Shown here piece after piece: positions 61,601 to 64,000 of a stretch of 64,000 bases of DNA (within the stretch, counting starts at the first letter, position 1; each line of letters opens with the position of its first letter). Position numbers and translations under genes: made by a program. Under the pieces are notes generated by a model. The model did no database searches. It saw nothing but the letters and a program-made list of their open reading frames with translations, and was not told the origin of the DNA. The stretch is from Emmonsiellopsis sp. PD_33 (Eukaryota > Ascomycota > Eurotiomycetes > Onygenales > Ajellomycetaceae): positions 1 to 64,000 of the forward strand of contig JANTQF010000125.1 of assembly GCA_032988165.1 (NCBI GenBank), in the 5' to 3' direction.

Positions 61601-63679
61601 AATCACAACAATCCTAAATCTATCTATCTGTACCATGACATGCTATATCATTTCACCTGGGACTTGAAGAATCTGTACTGGAAGTGCTGGAAGGAGCATT
61701 CTATTAGTGATGTTATAGAGTAGATGTACTCTCTCATACTTTTTCATGCTGATGTGTACTACCTGCACTGTTTACTCATTATTCTGAGGGGGCCTAAATC
61801 TTTCAATGACCTACTGACAGTTACTGGCACCAAACAGGATACTTTCTAGAAGGCCTACTATGCAAGAGGCATCATCCAGCATGATAATGAGTGGGAATAT
61901 ACCTTCAAGAAGGCTTTAGAGATGGAAACTGAGGGGGTACTTCAGAGGATGTTAATATCTGCCATTACCTATACTGACCTGCTGTCTGTTGCTGACATCT
62001 AAGCCCATTTTTCAACCTCATTCACTAATGATCTGAACTTCATCCTTGAAGCTTACTCCTATGATCTACCTGATGACTGAACCCTCCACAAGTTGGCTGT
62101 TGACTATAGGCTTCACCTTATCTGAAAGGGGCTTGCCCAGAAGGGCCTTGAGCCAGAGGATATTTGAACCTGGGGCCTGCCAGAGCCACATCATGGGTGG
62201 AAGCTGGAGGAGGATAGTAACCCCCTGATCATACAGGAGCTTGCTTATGACCACCAGATGCTGGCTGCCAGGGCTGAGGAACATGAAGCCCAGTTCAATG
62301 TGGACTAGTATTTAACCTATAATACTATTCTTACAGCTTTGAATACTAACCCCTATAATGTGATGTTCTTCCTCAACAGTCTTAGTGGAACAGGCAAGAT
62401 GTTTATCTACAATACTCTTACTAACTGCCTATAGTCCCTGAGTCAGATTGTGCTCTGTATTGCTAGTACAGGCATTACTGCTCAGCTTCTTTCTGGTGGT
62501 TGCACTACCCATAAGTGCTTCTATATCCTCATTGACATCTTACCTACATTGACTTGCAACATATCACATAGTACTCAGCTGGCTGAGCTTCTTTGCCAGA
62601 CCTCCCTCATCATCTGAGATGAGACTCCAATAACTCACTGCTACATCTTTGATGTGGTTGATTGGACTCTCTGTGATCTCTAGGCTGATTTGCCTGGGGG
62701 TGACAATGACTTCAGTGATATTCCAACTGTCTTTAGTGGTGACTTCCAGCAGACCTTGCCTGTTGTCCTTTGCAGTATGTGGGATGACACTGTAGATGCC
62801 TGCATGTAGCATGCTAAGGTTTGGTTCTCCCTCTGTATGCTCCATCTTTGCCAGAATATGTGTCTCTCAACTGCTACCCCTGAAGGCAGATCCTTTGTGA
62901 ATTGGTTGGCTAGTATGTCACATGATGTGGCTCTTCAGGGTTGTCAGCTAATCCCCCCTGAGCTACACTGGACCTCTGAGGTTGATGAGTTCATTGATTG
63001 AGTATATTCAGGTCTATAGGATCAGTTCTGTCAGAGGGGTTACTTTCAAGGTTAGGCAATCCTCATGCCCACCAATGATACTGTTGCTTGGCTCAATGAG
63101 GACCTTCTGGATTGTCTGCCTGGTGAGCCTGTTGAATACCTGTCAGTTGATGTGAGTAAATAGAATGACAATTAGCACCATGAGGTTACACAGGAATTCA
63201 TATGTGCTCAGAATGCTCTGTCAATCCAGCCTTTAGTTCTACAAATCAAATGAGATATACCTCTCATGTGTATGCATAACCTGGACCTGCAGCATGGTGT
63301 TTGCAATGGATCCCATATGATCCTTCTTGCTTATTTACCCTGGTGTCTGAAGGTCTGATTGGATAGTAGGCCATTTAACAGTGAGGTGTGACTTCTATAT
63401 CAAATCAAATTGTTAAGTAATGTGGAGGATTTTGTGGTCATGATAGTTTGGCTCCAGTTCCCTGTACAGCCTGCTTTTGTGATGACAATCAATAAATCAC
63501 AGGGTTAATTACTCAGCCATATTGAAATTGATCTCTGAGATTCAGTTTTCTCACACAGTCAGCTCTATGTTGCTCTCTCATGTGCTATGGATTGCCATCA
63601 GATCTTGGTGCTTATAAGTAGTGTGAATTGCTGTCAGGTCATGAATAATGTGGTTTATCCTGAAGTTCTTTACTTTTAA
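58650..63679 (+). pseudogene. Helitron Rep-helicase transposase (two exons, broken by stops)
   Basis: Replication initiator plus PIF1-type helicase. Exon 1 (about 58650-60240) has Cys ribbons (CLDCHYQLL, then CDGCQAAHRA; CTDCS, then CTACREGARARV) and the Helitron-like N domain (FTSVGF, IMQVQGSIYH, FAQLYFLDP near 59510-59660). Exon 2 (60303-63679) has FVTFTVNPEW near 60660 and the two-His site as LPYSHTLYWL near 60871, where the first His of HxH is Tyr. The Tyr motif KYLHKYIMKG is near 61312. Walker A SLSGTGKMF is near 62382, the DEtP-type Walker B near 62612, FSGDFQQTLPVV near 62733, NKSQG near 63490 and QLYVALSCAM near 63561. The frame is constant after the intron. About 30 stops kill it. 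The TAA at 63677-63679 appears to be the natural end. Confidence 0.92.
60241..60302 (+). other. Predicted 62-bp intron in the Helitron transposase
   Basis: Donor GTTAGT, branch-like CTGAC 20 bp before the acceptor, and TTTTCTAG. Removing it joins frame 0 (ending LTAG) to frame 2 (VPCKHKNLTI), both matching the expected order of the Helitron protein. Size and signals are typical of filamentous fungi. Confidence 0.75.
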
Positions 63680-63758
63680 TTTCAATGCCTGTATCTAGCC
63701 TCTTTACTCCTTTTTTTTTAGCTCTCTATTAAATTTGTTGTGTCTCTCTGCCTTCCTC

Positions 63759-64000
63759 ATGATGTCTCAGTTCCAGCCCCAGACCTATATTTTTGTCTCT
63801 GGTGGTTTTATCATCACTGATCTTAGTAGCTGTGTTCTATCAGATAGGAATATTGAGGTTAACAGCTTCACTACCCCTGCTGTCCTCCATGACATCCTGG
63901 GTTTTGAGGTTGAGCCAGAGCTGCCTGTGGTGCTTTAGATCTATAACCCCAGCTAGCTGAATTTCATGGAGGACATGTTCATTCAGGCTGAGGGCACTCT
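63759..64000 (+). pseudogene. Second Helitron ORF, unrecognised (partial)
   Basis: From ATG at 63759 or 63762, 80 bp after the transposase stop and after a T-rich run, one frame reads MSQFQPQTYIFVSGGFIITD, then SSCVLSDRNIEVNSF, then GFEVEPELPVVL, a TAG, and continues to the window end with one more stop. It is beta-strand-like in pattern (alternating hydrophobic residues). I do not recognise the family. A single-stranded-DNA-binding (OB-fold) protein carried by the Helitron is a guess only. The reading frame is cut off by the window edge. Confidence 0.5.

Larger units (their letters stand above)
57424..64000 (+). mobile_element. Helitron, 5' end present, 3' end beyond the window
   Basis: A rolling-circle DNA transposon. 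The junction with A4 lies between A (57423) and T (57424), and the element starts TCATATATGTATG. Helitrons insert between A and T and begin with TC, and the paralogous site in A3 (46057/46058) is A|T, so the end is placed to the base. It contains a Rep-helicase gene with an intron, followed by a second ORF. Base composition is clearly more GC-rich than the rest, yet CG is still absent. The CTRR end and hairpin are not in the window. Confidence 0.92.

Noticed and set aside
1..64000. tRNA, rRNA or intact host genes
   Set aside because: None was recognised on either strand. Every protein-like stretch could be tied to a transposon or left unassigned.

Overview
The window looks like a nuclear 'transposon graveyard' from a filamentous fungus, probably an ascomycete or basidiomycete. 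The element types (Ty3/gypsy chromoviruses, a fungal-type LINE, a fungal-type Helitron with cysteine-rich zinc ribbons and a 62-bp intron, Tc1/mariner-like MITEs) fit this, but the species cannot be named from the sequence. No intact host gene, tRNA or rRNA was found. Almost every open reading frame of 60 aa or more is a fragment of a decayed transposon protein or its antisense shadow. The base composition is extreme: CG dinucleotides are almost absent (three noticed by eye in 64 kb), and decay is dominated by C-to-T and G-to-A transitions that create in-frame stops. This points to cytosine methylation with deamination and/or a RIP-like process.

Layout: 1-1604 unrecognised degenerate sequence. 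1605-5001 LINE (5' leader, zinc-knuckle ORF1, endonuclease part of ORF2), cut before the reverse transcriptase. 5002-12021 chromovirus family A copy A1 (+), 5' truncated, carrying a 542-bp MITE and ending in a 3' LTR. 12022-12780 inverted LINE 5' fragment. 12781-17835 AT-rich remnants, including a minus-strand copia-like relic. 17836-23404 complete chromovirus family B copy B1 (+) with TSD CATAT. 23508-23674 a small TA-flanked MITE. 24100-26600 a minus-strand gypsy relic (family D). 26600-33785 chromovirus A2 (-), with a solo A LTR inside it. 33786-34451 plus 40021-40346 fragment B3 (+), split by the complete copy B2 (-, 34452-40020, TSD TCTAC). 40347-41773 AT-rich. Then a nested chain: A3 (41774-47561) is cut by chromovirus C (47562-53071), which is cut by A4 (53072-57423), which is cut by a Helitron (57424 to beyond 64000).

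The LTR elements each encoded Gag plus Pol (protease, reverse transcriptase, RNase H, integrase). Families A, B and C end in chromodomains, which in this clade steer integration to heterochromatin; repeated insertion into one another is consistent with that. Families A and B show a short segment just after the 5' LTR that is complementary to a segment inside the LTR, as in self-priming (Tf1-type) elements. Family A has an additional 3' region of about 2 kb containing a coding-like ORF on the antisense strand, seen in A1 and A2 and partly in A3. This is the most unusual element feature here. The Helitron keeps a nearly full Rep-helicase reading frame, spliced over one intron and broken only by stops, with a second unrecognised ORF behind it.
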